The notes under the pieces are model-generated. The model did no database searches. It was not told where the DNA came from and saw nothing but the letters and a program-made list of their open reading frames with translations. DNA of 64,000 nucleotides, taken from JAFAMB01 sp963775805. Lineage in GTDB: Bacteria; Verrucomicrobiota; Verrucomicrobiia; Chthoniobacterales; JAFAMB01. A program made the translations under genes and the position numbers. This document shows, piece by piece, positions 49,752 through 58,336 of this stretch. The stretch is from NCBI GenBank assembly GCA_963775805.1, contig CAVZKG010000001.1, forward strand, positions 744,001 through 808,000. Direction: 5' to 3'. Position 1 is the first letter of the stretch. The number at the start of each line of letters is the position of its first letter.

Positions 49752-50852
49752 ATGTGGACATCTGATTCCCCCGGTTCGGCGCTTACTCTGGAGCAGAAAC
49801 CTTTCGGTACCCTGCCAAACGGTTCGAAGGTTGATATTTATGCGCTCAAAAATTCTCAAGGCCTGGCAGTGAGTATCCTGACCTACGGCGGAATCATTCA
49901 ATCGATTCTACTGCCGGATAAGAACGGCGTTCCTGCTGATGTTATCCTCGGGTTCGATAATTTGGAGGACTATGTCAATCGAAGTCCTTACTTCGGCGCA
50001 ATCATTGGCCGCTATGGGAACCGGGTCGCCAATGGTCGCTTTACTCTCAATGGGATCGAATACCAAATTCCAACGAATGACGGAGCGCACGCACTGCATG
50101 GGGGACCGGATGGATTCGATAAGAAGCTATGGGCAGCGAAGCCAATCGAGCATTCAGACTATGTTGGCGTGGAATTAGCCTACCGTTCTCCCGACGGCGA
50201 GATGGGGTTTCCGGGTAATCTGGATGTCGCCGTCCGGTACACGCTTAATAATGCGAACGAGCTGCGCCTCGATTATTCGGCTGTCACCGACAAAGAGACC
50301 GTACTCAACCTGACTAACCACGCATACTTCAACCTGGCGGGCGCCGGCACCGGCACTGTGCTGGATTCCATCGCATTGATCGATGCTGACAGGTACACAC
50401 CGGTGGATCAGACACTCATCCCGACAGGAGAACTTCACGATGTGAAAGGAACTCCGTTTGACTTTACGGTGCCGACTCCAATCGGTGCAAACGTTGAGAT
50501 GGATCACGAACAGCTTAAGCACGCCGAAGCCAATCACGGCGGATACGATTTAAACTGGGTGCTAAATCATCCCGGCGATTTAAGCGCACTTGCGGTGCGT
50601 GTCACCGATCCGAAGTCCGGACGGACGGTTGAGATGTACACGACCGAGCCGGCTGTCCAATTCTATTCCGGGAACTTCCTGGACGGCACGTTAACGGGAA
50701 AAGCGGGCCTGACTTATCCGCATTGGGGGGCGTTCACCCTGGAAGCTCAACATTATCCGGACTCACTCAATCAGGGACATTTCCCGACAACGGTTCTCTC
50801 CCCTGGAGATCGCTATGTCCAGACAACCGTATACAGGTTCCGGGCAACGTAA
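49752..50852 (+). CDS. galM: Aldose 1-epimerase (mutarotase)
   Basis: A 366-residue enzyme that interconverts alpha and beta anomers of galactose and glucose. FGTLPNGSKVDIYALKNSQG opens the fold, NDGAHALHGGPDGFDKKLW and NLTNHAYFNLAGAG carry the substrate histidines, and GAFTLEAQHYPDSLNQGHFP carries the catalytic Glu. There is no signal peptide, so it is cytoplasmic. It fits with the alpha-galactosidase at 30647 and the neighbouring MFS sugar porter. Confidence 0.93.
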   Translation: MWTSDSPGSALTLEQKPFGTLPNGSKVDIYALKNSQGLAVSILTYGGIIQSILLPDKNGVPADVILGFDNLEDYVNRSPYFGAIIGRYGNRVANGRFTLNGIEYQIPTNDGAHALHGGPDGFDKKLWAAKPIEHSDYVGVELAYRSPDGEMGFPGNLDVAVRYTLNNANELRLDYSAVTDKETVLNLTNHAYFNLAGAGTGTVLDSIALIDADRYTPVDQTLIPTGELHDVKGTPFDFTVPTPIGANVEMDHEQLKHAEANHGGYDLNWVLNHPGDLSALAVRVTDPKSGRTVEMYTTEPAVQFYSGNFLDGTLTGKAGLTYPHWGAFTLEAQHYPDSLNQGHFPTTVLSPGDRYVQTTVYRFRAT

Positions 50853-50994
50853 CCGGACGGAATTGACGAATCCCGCTCGGCGAACGATATAATTCCGCCA
50901 CCGAAAAAATTAACTCGAAGTTGAGCGATCGGAGGAAACTCTCGTTCCCTCTGCGCCGCATGGGGTCAAGAGTTGTTTGACGGGTACACCCGAA

Positions 50995-52236
50995 ATGCAG
51001 ACGCAAAATCAAACGACGGAACAGGCAGATAGCAAGAGCATCACCGAAAACACAGTTTTCGCGGTGCTCATCGCGATCAGCATATCGCACCTTCTCAATG
51101 ACACCATTCAATCGGTAATTCCGGCGATTTATCCGATTCTGAAAAGCTCATTTCATCTCAATTTTACGCAAATTGGGCTCATTACACTGACTTTCCAGCT
51201 GACCGCTTCGTTGCTCCAACCCTTCGTAGGTCTTTACACAGATCATCATCCCAAGCCCTACTCGCTGGCAATCGGGATGGGATTCACTTTAGTCGGCCTT
51301 TTGCTGCTTTCGACCGCGCGCAATTTTCCGATGATACTTTGCTCCGCCGCGCTCGTCGGCATGGGATCATCAATCTTTCACCCGGAAGCTTCCCGTCTTG
51401 CTCGAATGGCGTCCGGGGGGCGTCACGGATTTGCTCAATCCATTTTTCAAGTGGGCGGCAATGCGGGAACTTCATTTGGGCCATTGCTCGCTGCGCTGAT
51501 CATTGTGCCGCGAGGCCAGTACAGCGTCGCTTGGTTCTCTCTCGTGGCCCTGATCGCGATCATTGTCCTCTGGAATGTCGGCCGCTGGTACCACCGGAAC
51601 CTCTCCCGGATCAAACCCGCAACTCGCCGCAAGGATTCAGCCGGACGCCTTGGGTTATCGCGGCAAAAGGTGACATTGGCGCTGGCGGTCCTGATTGCGC
51701 TCATGTTCTCGAAGTTTTTTTACATCGCGAGCATGACCAACTACTACACTTTCTACCTGATCGGAAGATTTCACTTACCGGTGCAGGGTGCACAGCTGCT
51801 TTTGTTTCTCTTCCTCTTTTCAGTGGCCGGCGGCACAATGATTGGTGGTCATCTTGGCGATCAGTTTGGACGGAAATATGTCATCTGGGTTTCGATTTTA
51901 GGCGTCGCGCCATTCACTCTTCTCCTGCCATACGCCAACTTGTTCTGGACCGGCGTACTGACAGTGATAATCGGGCTGATTTTGGCCTCTGCGTTTTCCG
52001 CGATTCTGGTCTATGCCCAGGAACTGGTGCCCGGCAAAGTAGGGATGATTGCGGGCCTCTTTTTCGGATTTGCTTTCGGGATGGGAGGGGTCGGCTCGGC
52101 TGTTCTCGGCAAGCTCGCGGATCAGACGAGCATCTACTTTGTTTTCCAAGCCTGCTCGTTTCTTCCACTCATTGGCCTGTTAACAGGATTTCTGCCGAAC
52201 CTGAGCCAAGTGGACCGTGCGCAGCCGGCGCATTGA
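50995..52236 (+). CDS. MFS efflux transporter, fosmidomycin-resistance (Fsr) type
   Basis: Start at ATG 50995 (MQTQNQTTEQADSK); an upstream TTG is in frame. The 413-residue protein has twelve helices. ISHLLNDTIQSVIPAIYPIL in TM1 and SSIFHPEASRLARMASGGRH with GFAQSIFQVGGNAG are the Fsr/YfnC-type signatures. Fsr-like carriers export fosmidomycin and related compounds; the natural substrate here is unknown. It follows galM by 142 bases and may not belong to the same transcript. Confidence 0.9.
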   Translation: MQTQNQTTEQADSKSITENTVFAVLIAISISHLLNDTIQSVIPAIYPILKSSFHLNFTQIGLITLTFQLTASLLQPFVGLYTDHHPKPYSLAIGMGFTLVGLLLLSTARNFPMILCSAALVGMGSSIFHPEASRLARMASGGRHGFAQSIFQVGGNAGTSFGPLLAALIIVPRGQYSVAWFSLVALIAIIVLWNVGRWYHRNLSRIKPATRRKDSAGRLGLSRQKVTLALAVLIALMFSKFFYIASMTNYYTFYLIGRFHLPVQGAQLLLFLFLFSVAGGTMIGGHLGDQFGRKYVIWVSILGVAPFTLLLPYANLFWTGVLTVIIGLILASAFSAILVYAQELVPGKVGMIAGLFFGFAFGMGGVGSAVLGKLADQTSIYFVFQACSFLPLIGLLTGFLPNLSQVDRAQPAH

Positions 52237-52368
52237 AGACACGTGAAAGGGCATTCTCCTCGTATCTTCTAGCCGTACTCTTCCTGATACGTTGAGAACA
52301 CCCAAAGCCGCAGCAAACGTCTGCGCCTCCACTGGCAACTGACTACCGACGCTGACAACTGCCTCTGG

Positions 52369-52884
52369 CTAACGCCGCAGAAACTGAGATGCGAGCTGAA
52401 AGACGTCGTTCAAGATCGCTCCTCCGTTCTGATTTGAACCAAGGAAGTTGCTGAGCACCGGGTTGGTTGCCTGCGAATCGGTCTGATGGGTACCGGTATC
52501 CAGTAACTTCATCACGACCGGAATCAGCAAGGGCAACATCTGATTGATCAGCTGCGGATTCAAGCCGGTGCGCTGGCCTATTTCGCCAATCACCGAATTA
52601 AATCGATCCTGTCCGAGCAGGTTGACGATCTCCTGGAGCCCGGTGCCGGGCTGAGCTAGATTTGAGACGGTCTGCTGTACGGCAGCTTGTCCGTTTGTCT
52701 GCTGTTGTTGACTTAGCGCGTCCTGTAAATGCGATCCCAGAACATTCAGGATGGGCTGGATTTGCTGCACCCCTTGACCACCGGGGAGAAGTTGAGCGAG
52801 ATTTGCCAGCCCTTGGAGGTCCTGCTGGCTACCAGCGTGGTCTGGATTCTCGATCGATTGAAGCACTGTTTGAAAGAGGCTCAT
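52369..52884 (-). CDS. DUF937-family protein
   Basis: Start at the ATG giving MSLFQTVLQSIENPDHAG, which has GGGATGA at a good distance; a start 12 bases upstream is also open. The 171 residues include LANLAQLLPGGQGVQQIQPI, a glutamine-rich segment (SQQQQTNGQAAVQQ), and LINQMLPLLIPVVMKLLDTG, the DUF937 core. Members are widespread but not functionally defined. Asn/Gln richness suggests a flexible, perhaps oligomeric protein. Confidence 0.75.
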   Translation of the reverse strand: MSLFQTVLQSIENPDHAGSQQDLQGLANLAQLLPGGQGVQQIQPILNVLGSHLQDALSQQQQTNGQAAVQQTVSNLAQPGTGLQEIVNLLGQDRFNSVIGEIGQRTGLNPQLINQMLPLLIPVVMKLLDTGTHQTDSQATNPVLSNFLGSNQNGGAILNDVFQLASQFLRR

Positions 52885-53185
52885 AATGTGGGTCATCCCT
52901 TTTTAGGGCAGTCACCGGTTCGTAGCAAGAGTTGAAACCTTTCTCGGACTTGGTGCATTAGTGCACTAGTTGGGTCTCATGTCGTTTCCAGGATTGACAA
53001 GTCAAAATTTTGCTTAATCATTTGGGCCGGATTCCGAATTAGGCCTATAGGGGGTGCGATGGACGCTTTCCCGGCCTATAGTGCGGTATTCAGGAGGTAA
53101 TTCGATTTAAAGCGAAGCGTCGTATCGTAGCGTCCGGCACGGTCGCGTCGGGAGAATGATTTAGTGGAAAGAGTTCACGCCATCT

Positions 53186-54001
53186 ATGGCCTCCAATACA
53201 ATTAAACGTTACAAACATCGTTGCCTGATCGCACTGACGCTCGCAGGTGGCTTTTTAGGAGCACAGACTGCCCTGTCTGAAAGCGTTTCGCCTCCAGCTG
53301 CAGCACCACGAGTGGCGCCTCCTGATCCCGCCCCAATCGTTGCTTCGACCAACCCCGCTCCGCCAAATCCTTTTGAGTCGGAAGTGAACGCCTTGGATGC
53401 GCGGCTCTCGCAGTCACCCATCACTTCCAGTCCCATCATCTTTTACGGCAGTTCGTCGATTCGGCTTTGGAAAACCCTCCAACAGGATTTTTCCGGTTAT
53501 GCTGTCCTGAATTGCGGTTTTGGCGGATCGCGACTTACCGATTGCGTCCGGTACGCCAATAGGCTGGTCATCCCAAGGAAACCATCCGCCATCGTTATTT
53601 ATGCCGGAGACAATGATCTCGCGATCGGAACTCCACCGGAAAAGGTCTTTCAATCCTTCAGACAACTGTTTGGGATCTTCCGTAGCTATTCACCTTCGAT
53701 TCCGATCGCTTTTGTTTCGGTCAAACCGAGTCCGGCCCGATTGGTATTTCTGGACAACATTTTGAAGTTCAATCAGCTCGTCGAAGATTTTCTCAAGACG
53801 CAGCCTGAAACCGAATATATCGACGTCTGCTCTGACATGCTCGGGCATGACCGCAAACCGATTCAGTCTCTTTTTCGCAGCGATCAAGTGCACCTGAGTC
53901 CAGCGGGGTACGAGATCCTCCGCAAAGAAATCGGCGGGTTTCTGTCTCAAGACTGCCCCCGAGCTCAAGAGGCTCGTGCACAAGAAGCCCGGTCGCAATA
54001 A
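53186..54001 (+). CDS. Secreted SGNH/GDSL-type esterase
   Basis: A 271-residue protein with a signal peptide (RCLIALTLAGGFLGAQTALS) and a proline/alanine-rich linker. SGNH blocks are clear: block I IIFYGSSSIRLW with the Ser, block II NCGFGGSRLTD with the Gly, block III VIYAGDNDLA with the Asn, and block V SDQVHLSPAGYE with Asp-x-x-His. It would cut acyl esters on polysaccharides or lipids in the periplasm. Next to opgC it could act on acylated glycans. The C-terminal tail repeats Ala-Gln-Glu-Ala. Confidence 0.88.
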   Translation: MASNTIKRYKHRCLIALTLAGGFLGAQTALSESVSPPAAAPRVAPPDPAPIVASTNPAPPNPFESEVNALDARLSQSPITSSPIIFYGSSSIRLWKTLQQDFSGYAVLNCGFGGSRLTDCVRYANRLVIPRKPSAIVIYAGDNDLAIGTPPEKVFQSFRQLFGIFRSYSPSIPIAFVSVKPSPARLVFLDNILKFNQLVEDFLKTQPETEYIDVCSDMLGHDRKPIQSLFRSDQVHLSPAGYEILRKEIGGFLSQDCPRAQEARAQEARSQ

Positions 54002-54262
54002 ATTGCGGGTGTCCAGGCAACCGATGAAGTTTCAAATTTAGCTGTATTGATTCCTCGGTTTGGACTAGCTTTTCCCGCGGCTTAAGACGGTGTAAGCTGG
54101 TAAAGCGCGACGCGCTACTGGTTATTTTGAAACCAGACTCCCCTTGGCGCGTCTAACGATGGACGACGTTTTCTAGATGTTTAGAGGGTGAAAGCGGGCA
54201 AACCAAAATAGCAAAGCGACGCGAACAAGTGGGACCTACGGAGCAAATTACCGTTTGTATCA

Positions 54263-55369
54263 ATGAAGCGACTGATTGAGCTCGATATCCTGAGAGGGTT
54301 TTTATTGCTCATGATGGTGGTTAATCACGCGCCATCGCAGCTTCGGGTCTTCACCGACCAGCCGATTGGGTTTTTTTCTACTGCTGAGCCATTTGTGTTC
54401 GTTTCTGCGTTTCTTGCGGGTTTACTTTTCCAGCGGAGAGCAGAAAAGCAGGGATTTCACGCTGCCCGAGCTGCAACTGTCTCCAGGGCATTCCGGATTT
54501 ATCGCGCCCACTTGGTGACGTTGCTTTTCGCTTTCGTCGTCGGCGGCGTTTTTCTGGCGCAGCTACCCGGAATTCAGAGCCTGCTCGATCAATACTTTAA
54601 AAATCCGGGAGCAGCGATGCTTGCGGCGACGGCTCTGTTTTTTCAGCCGCCACTACTGGACATCCTTCCGATGTATGTCGTCTTTTCACTGTTAACCCCT
54701 CTAGCATTTTGGGCAGCGAACCGCTGGGGATGGAAAAAAGTTCTGATTGCCAGTGCTTGTTGTTGGGTCATCTCTCAGTTCCGAGTGCGGGAGATGCTTC
54801 TGGCCAGTGTGAAAGACGCCACGTATCTCAATCCGGGACCGTTTGACTTGATGTCCTGGCAGCTGCTTTGGCTCGGCGGCTTGTTATTCGGTAAGTGCGT
54901 TCAGGAAGACCGACCCATTTTGCAGTTATCGCCACGTGGCGAGGCCGCGCTGATATTGCTGGCAATGGGTTTCCTCGGCTTGCGATGGTACACGATCTTA
55001 ATGCAGATCGATCCCGGAAAACAGAATTGGATTCTGGATAAGTGGCATCTGGGTCCACTTCGGCTGTTTAACTTTTTTGTGACGGCGTGGGTCGTCGCAA
55101 AGTTGCTACCGATGCTACAACGCTGGCAGATCCCGCTCCGTCCGTTTAGTGTCGTTGGGCGAAACATGCTCCCCGTGTTTTGCGCCGAGATTTGTTTGTC
55201 GCTCGTATTGGTCGGCGCGATCGACCCGAGTAAGAGCCACAAGCCGCTCACAACGGTGCTGGTTCTCGCTCAGATCCTGAGTATTTTCGTTATTGCGGAG
55301 TTTCTCGAGCGGAGGTCGAACGCGAAAACCAGCAATAGCTTACAGGTTGCAAGCGTTCCGCCGCTGTAG
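54263..55369 (+). CDS. opgC: OpgC-family membrane acyltransferase
   Basis: A 368-residue inner-membrane protein with about ten helices. RLIELDILRGFLLLMMVVNH at the N-terminus and EPFVFVSAFLAGLLFQRRAE are OpgC signatures; in known OpgC the first His and the second region are needed for succinyl transfer to osmoregulated periplasmic glucans. No opgG/H genes are visible. The upstream SGNH esterase may reverse or trim the same modification. Confidence 0.88.
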   Translation: MKRLIELDILRGFLLLMMVVNHAPSQLRVFTDQPIGFFSTAEPFVFVSAFLAGLLFQRRAEKQGFHAARAATVSRAFRIYRAHLVTLLFAFVVGGVFLAQLPGIQSLLDQYFKNPGAAMLAATALFFQPPLLDILPMYVVFSLLTPLAFWAANRWGWKKVLIASACCWVISQFRVREMLLASVKDATYLNPGPFDLMSWQLLWLGGLLFGKCVQEDRPILQLSPRGEAALILLAMGFLGLRWYTILMQIDPGKQNWILDKWHLGPLRLFNFFVTAWVVAKLLPMLQRWQIPLRPFSVVGRNMLPVFCAEICLSLVLVGAIDPSKSHKPLTTVLVLAQILSIFVIAEFLERRSNAKTSNSLQVASVPPL

Positions 55370-55408
55370 GCGTTAAATTTTGCCTCGCCAATCCCGACGC
55401 AGGCTCCT

Positions 55409-55723
55409 ATGTTGCCTGCCTCTTCTGCTGTTATGTCCTGGAAGCGAGCGCAAATACACGCTGAATCGATGCTGGAAAACCTTGGCCTTGGCGAGAGGCT
55501 GAAGGGAAGAAAAGACCTTCGAGGTAAGAAGGTCATCTTCGTCGACGACGGCTCCAATAAATATCGGACCATGTGCTTTACGATTGCATCCAAACTCGTC
55601 AAGAAACGAGGCGCTGAGGTGGAGCTCGTGCCGCCGGCGTCGGGCGAAGTGCCGCACGCAAAGGTTATCGAAATCGATCTGCGTCCGAAACCGCGGACTC
55701 AGCGCCCAATCAATCGGCGCTAA
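55409..55723 (+). CDS. Hypothetical protein upstream of EEP nuclease
   Basis: A 104-residue protein. GRKDLRGKKVIFVDDGSNKY followed by ASKLVKKRGAEVELVPPA suggests a small alpha/beta fold with a possible DDG metal site, recalling receiver-like or nucleotide-binding proteins. ATG at 55433 is an alternative start. Its TAA at 55721-55723 overlaps the AAGGAG ribosome site of the next gene, so the two are co-translated. Family not recognised. Confidence 0.5.
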   Translation: MLPASSAVMSWKRAQIHAESMLENLGLGERLKGRKDLRGKKVIFVDDGSNKYRTMCFTIASKLVKKRGAEVELVPPASGEVPHAKVIEIDLRPKPRTQRPINRR

Positions 55724-55736
55724 GGAGAATTCTATC

Positions 55737-56810
55737 GTGACGCCGAAGCCGTTGCAGCTCGGTGCCTGGCTGGCAGGCTTCGCGGCAGCCGCTTTTTCTA
55801 TTTCACGGTGTCTGAATTATCATCCTCGCAAAATCGAGCTACTCGAGCCGCAAAATCGTAGCGATGCGACCCGCCTTCAGCCAGCCCAACGATTAAGGAT
55901 TCTAACGTTCAACGTCCAGTTTCTTGCTGGGACGGAGTACAACTTTTTCTACGATGGCGGCCCGGACACGCTTGTCGACAGAAGAGCAATTGAAGTTGTT
56001 GCGGCAAGCATTTCCCGCTTCATCCGGAATTGTGACGCGGACCTCGTGCTCCTTCAGGAGGTCGATTGCGGTGCACGTCGGACTGCTTATGTAAATGAAT
56101 TGGCGCTGTTGGAAAGTTCTCTTCCGCCGGTCCTACAGAACCACGTTGCCGCCTACTATTGGAAATCCAGGTTTGTCCCTCATCCAAAAATCCTCGGAGC
56201 GGCGGGAACAATGTTGGTCGTCTTTTCCCGGTATGAGATCGCGTCGGCAAAACGCTATCAACTTCCGCTGACACCGGCGAATCTTGTCGAGCAGGATTTC
56301 AATCTTAAGCGCGCTGTATTGGAGGTCGTTCTCCCTCTTTCAAACGGAAAGAGTGTGACGATTCTCAATACCCATTTGGAAGCGTTCCCAAAGGAGACAA
56401 ATATCATGGAACGCCAAATTCAGGCTCTACTCTCCCGTTTAGATACGCTCACCCGGCAGAATCAGCCCTGGATTATCGCAGGCGATTTCAACCTGCTTCC
56501 CCCCGGTCAGTCGGCTCGGTTGAGCCCGGAACATCGAGGGAATCATCGAGAGCCATCCGAGCTTGGATCGCTTTATGAGCGATATCAGGGTATTCCCCCG
56601 CTCCAAGATGCGACCGGAGACCAGATGCGGCGCTGCTTCACGTACACTCAAAAATCGGGGCAAGCCAGAATCCCGGTGCGTACGCTGGACTACTTTTTCG
56701 CGGCGCAGACGATAAAAGTCCACGGCTATAAGGTCTCATCCGAGGAGATGATCGGCGTATCAGATCACCTGCCGCTAGTCGCGGAATTCACCCTGCCTGC
56801 TGACAGTTGA
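55737..56810 (+). CDS. Endonuclease/exonuclease/phosphatase-family protein
   Basis: GTG at 55737 is preceded by AAGGAG at 55722-55727. The 357-residue protein has a membrane-anchor-like N-terminus (LGAWLAGFAAAAFSISRCL), possibly a lipoprotein-type or signal-anchor segment. EEP motifs follow: ILTFNVQF, LLQEVD, NTHLEAF, IAGDFN and SDHLPLVAEF, with conserved Asn, Glu, His, Asp and the final Asp-His. Mg2+-dependent phosphodiesterase activity is expected; targets may be lipids, nucleic acid or cyclic nucleotides. Its 3' end overlaps mocA by 36 bases in convergent orientation. Confidence 0.87.
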   Translation: MTPKPLQLGAWLAGFAAAAFSISRCLNYHPRKIELLEPQNRSDATRLQPAQRLRILTFNVQFLAGTEYNFFYDGGPDTLVDRRAIEVVAASISRFIRNCDADLVLLQEVDCGARRTAYVNELALLESSLPPVLQNHVAAYYWKSRFVPHPKILGAAGTMLVVFSRYEIASAKRYQLPLTPANLVEQDFNLKRAVLEVVLPLSNGKSVTILNTHLEAFPKETNIMERQIQALLSRLDTLTRQNQPWIIAGDFNLLPPGQSARLSPEHRGNHREPSELGSLYERYQGIPPLQDATGDQMRRCFTYTQKSGQARIPVRTLDYFFAAQTIKVHGYKVSSEEMIGVSDHLPLVAEFTLPADS

Positions 56811-57413
56811 AGAGCGTTGAGCCGGCTGCATATCGCGTAGAAGACCAGCCAGATCCTCCGGCGTATCGACGTCCACCGCTCCGTCAGACCACTCGATCAC
56901 CTGAACGCGGTTTCCTTCTCTGGCAACGATGTTCCGTGCACCTTGATCACCCTCGAGAGTTTTCAGGATCGAAAACCAGTCCGACCCAAACATCATCGGC
57001 GCGCCGAGGATCCCCTCGTATCGGGCTGCGATAATCATGTCGGGCTCTCCTTTCGATCGATCGAAAAATTGCTGAACAACGTCTGCGTTCAGCCAAGGCT
57101 GATCTGCCAACAACAACAAGATCGAATTCGCCCCCTCTTCTTCGGCCCTTTCTACTCCGAGGCGGATCGATCCCGCCAGCCCGGTCTCCCAAAAAGGATT
57201 TACGACGATATCAGCACCGCTATTTTTTAGGACTGGGACGCAATCGTAAGCGCTGCAGCCCAGAACGACGATCAAATGATCCGGATTTGCGTCCGCGGCG
57301 ATTCTGACGATTCGCCGAAGCAATGGCTCCCCCATGATGTACAGTAGCTGCTTCGGTTGCCCGAGCCTCCGCGATCCTCCTGCCGCGAGAATAACTATCG
57401 CGCTTCGTTGCAA
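56775..57413 (-). CDS. mocA: Molybdopterin-nucleotidyltransferase-like protein (MocA type)
   Basis: A 212-residue NTP-transferase. AIVILAAGGSRRLGQPKQLL is the nucleotide-binding loop, followed by LADQPWLNADVVQQF and GDQGARNIV. Such MobA-like proteins convert Mo-cofactor to the cytosine dinucleotide form used by xanthine-dehydrogenase-type enzymes. It is the last gene of the molybdenum-hydroxylase operon and overlaps xdhC by 19 bases. The 3' end runs into the convergent EEP gene. Confidence 0.85.
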   Translation of the reverse strand: MQRSAIVILAAGGSRRLGQPKQLLYIMGEPLLRRIVRIAADANPDHLIVVLGCSAYDCVPVLKNSGADIVVNPFWETGLAGSIRLGVERAEEEGANSILLLLADQPWLNADVVQQFFDRSKGEPDMIIAARYEGILGAPMMFGSDWFSILKTLEGDQGARNIVAREGNRVQVIEWSDGAVDVDTPEDLAGLLRDMQPAQRSSTVSRQGEFRD

Positions 57414-58321
57414 ATTTGCGGTCTCCTCACTTTATGGATCGATCCGGTCCGGTCCCGCAGTCGACCCCCTTCGCGTCCTGTCAAAGTTGCCTGTATCTCG
57501 GCAACAACTGCCAGGGCTATTTCTTCCGGCGACTCTGAACCGATATCCAATCCTGCCGGACTGTGTAAAGTAGATACGTTCTCGAGCCGAAAACCTTCGT
57601 TAAGCAGTTCGTTCAGAAGCAGATTTTTTCGCCGACGCGGACCGAGCAGGCCGACATAGCCAAAACTCCCTTGTAAGACCTTTCTCAGAGCCACGATATC
57701 TCGGCCAAAATGATGCGACATGACGACGCAAGCCGTGCGCGAGTCACCAGGCGGCAATAAGTCTGCATCGAAAGCCAGCTCAACCTGCCAGCCAAGAAAT
57801 TTTGAGACATGGGAAACCGCCTCCGAATCCGCGTAGTCGCCGAATACGATCAGTCGAACAGGAGGTTGCATCTCCTCCACAATCTCTTCGTCATGGTCGC
57901 TCTCCCACCTGTCTGCCAATTTCGTACCTGGCTCCTGATCGGTCAGACGGTAATTCGTCGTCACTAAAAACGGTTCCCGATCGCCAATGATTTGGATCAA
58001 AGACTCCAGGAACGGGCTTGGTTTCGTTAAACGTTCGACGAGCAATTGGATTGATCCGTCGCAAGCGAATCGGGAACGCAGGTCGACGGACCAAATAAAT
58101 GGTTTCCCGGTCCGAATCACCCGCTGTGCACGGTCGGCAATCTCCTCTTCGACACAGCCCGCACTCAGCCGGCCAAAGAACTGTCTATCGCGCGTAATCA
58201 GCATCCGCGCTCCAACTCGGCGATAGGTTGACCCGGAGGATTTAACGATGGTCGCTAGAGCGAATGGACCATCGGAGTCGCGATACGCATCAATGATCTG
58301 CTTCAGTTCTATCCAAGCCAT
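57395..58321 (-). CDS. xdhC: XdhC-family Mo-cofactor insertion chaperone
   Basis: A 308-residue protein with the N-terminal XdhC/CoxI domain (ALATIVKSSGSTYRRVGARM and GRLSAGCVEEEIADRA) and a C-terminal Rossmann XdhC_C domain (VVMSHHFGRDIVALRKVLQG, FGYVGLLGPRRRKNLLL and HSPAGLDIGSESPEEIALAV). It protects and sulfurates the molybdenum cofactor and hands it to the large subunit. Lies 15 bases after the Mo-subunit gene and overlaps mocA. Confidence 0.9.
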   Translation of the reverse strand: MAWIELKQIIDAYRDSDGPFALATIVKSSGSTYRRVGARMLITRDRQFFGRLSAGCVEEEIADRAQRVIRTGKPFIWSVDLRSRFACDGSIQLLVERLTKPSPFLESLIQIIGDREPFLVTTNYRLTDQEPGTKLADRWESDHDEEIVEEMQPPVRLIVFGDYADSEAVSHVSKFLGWQVELAFDADLLPPGDSRTACVVMSHHFGRDIVALRKVLQGSFGYVGLLGPRRRKNLLLNELLNEGFRLENVSTLHSPAGLDIGSESPEEIALAVVAEIQATLTGREGGRLRDRTGSIHKVRRPQICNEAR

Positions 58322-58336
58322 TCTCGCCCAAAAATG

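Noticed and set aside
51339..52295. 318-codon second plus frame inside the Fsr-type transporter gene
   Set aside because: Out-of-frame shadow; Arg/Ser-rich, with no membrane helices or domain.
52959..52968. Palindrome TAGTGCACTA before the DUF937 gene
   Set aside because: Ten bases, single copy and no repeat nearby; too short to call an operator.
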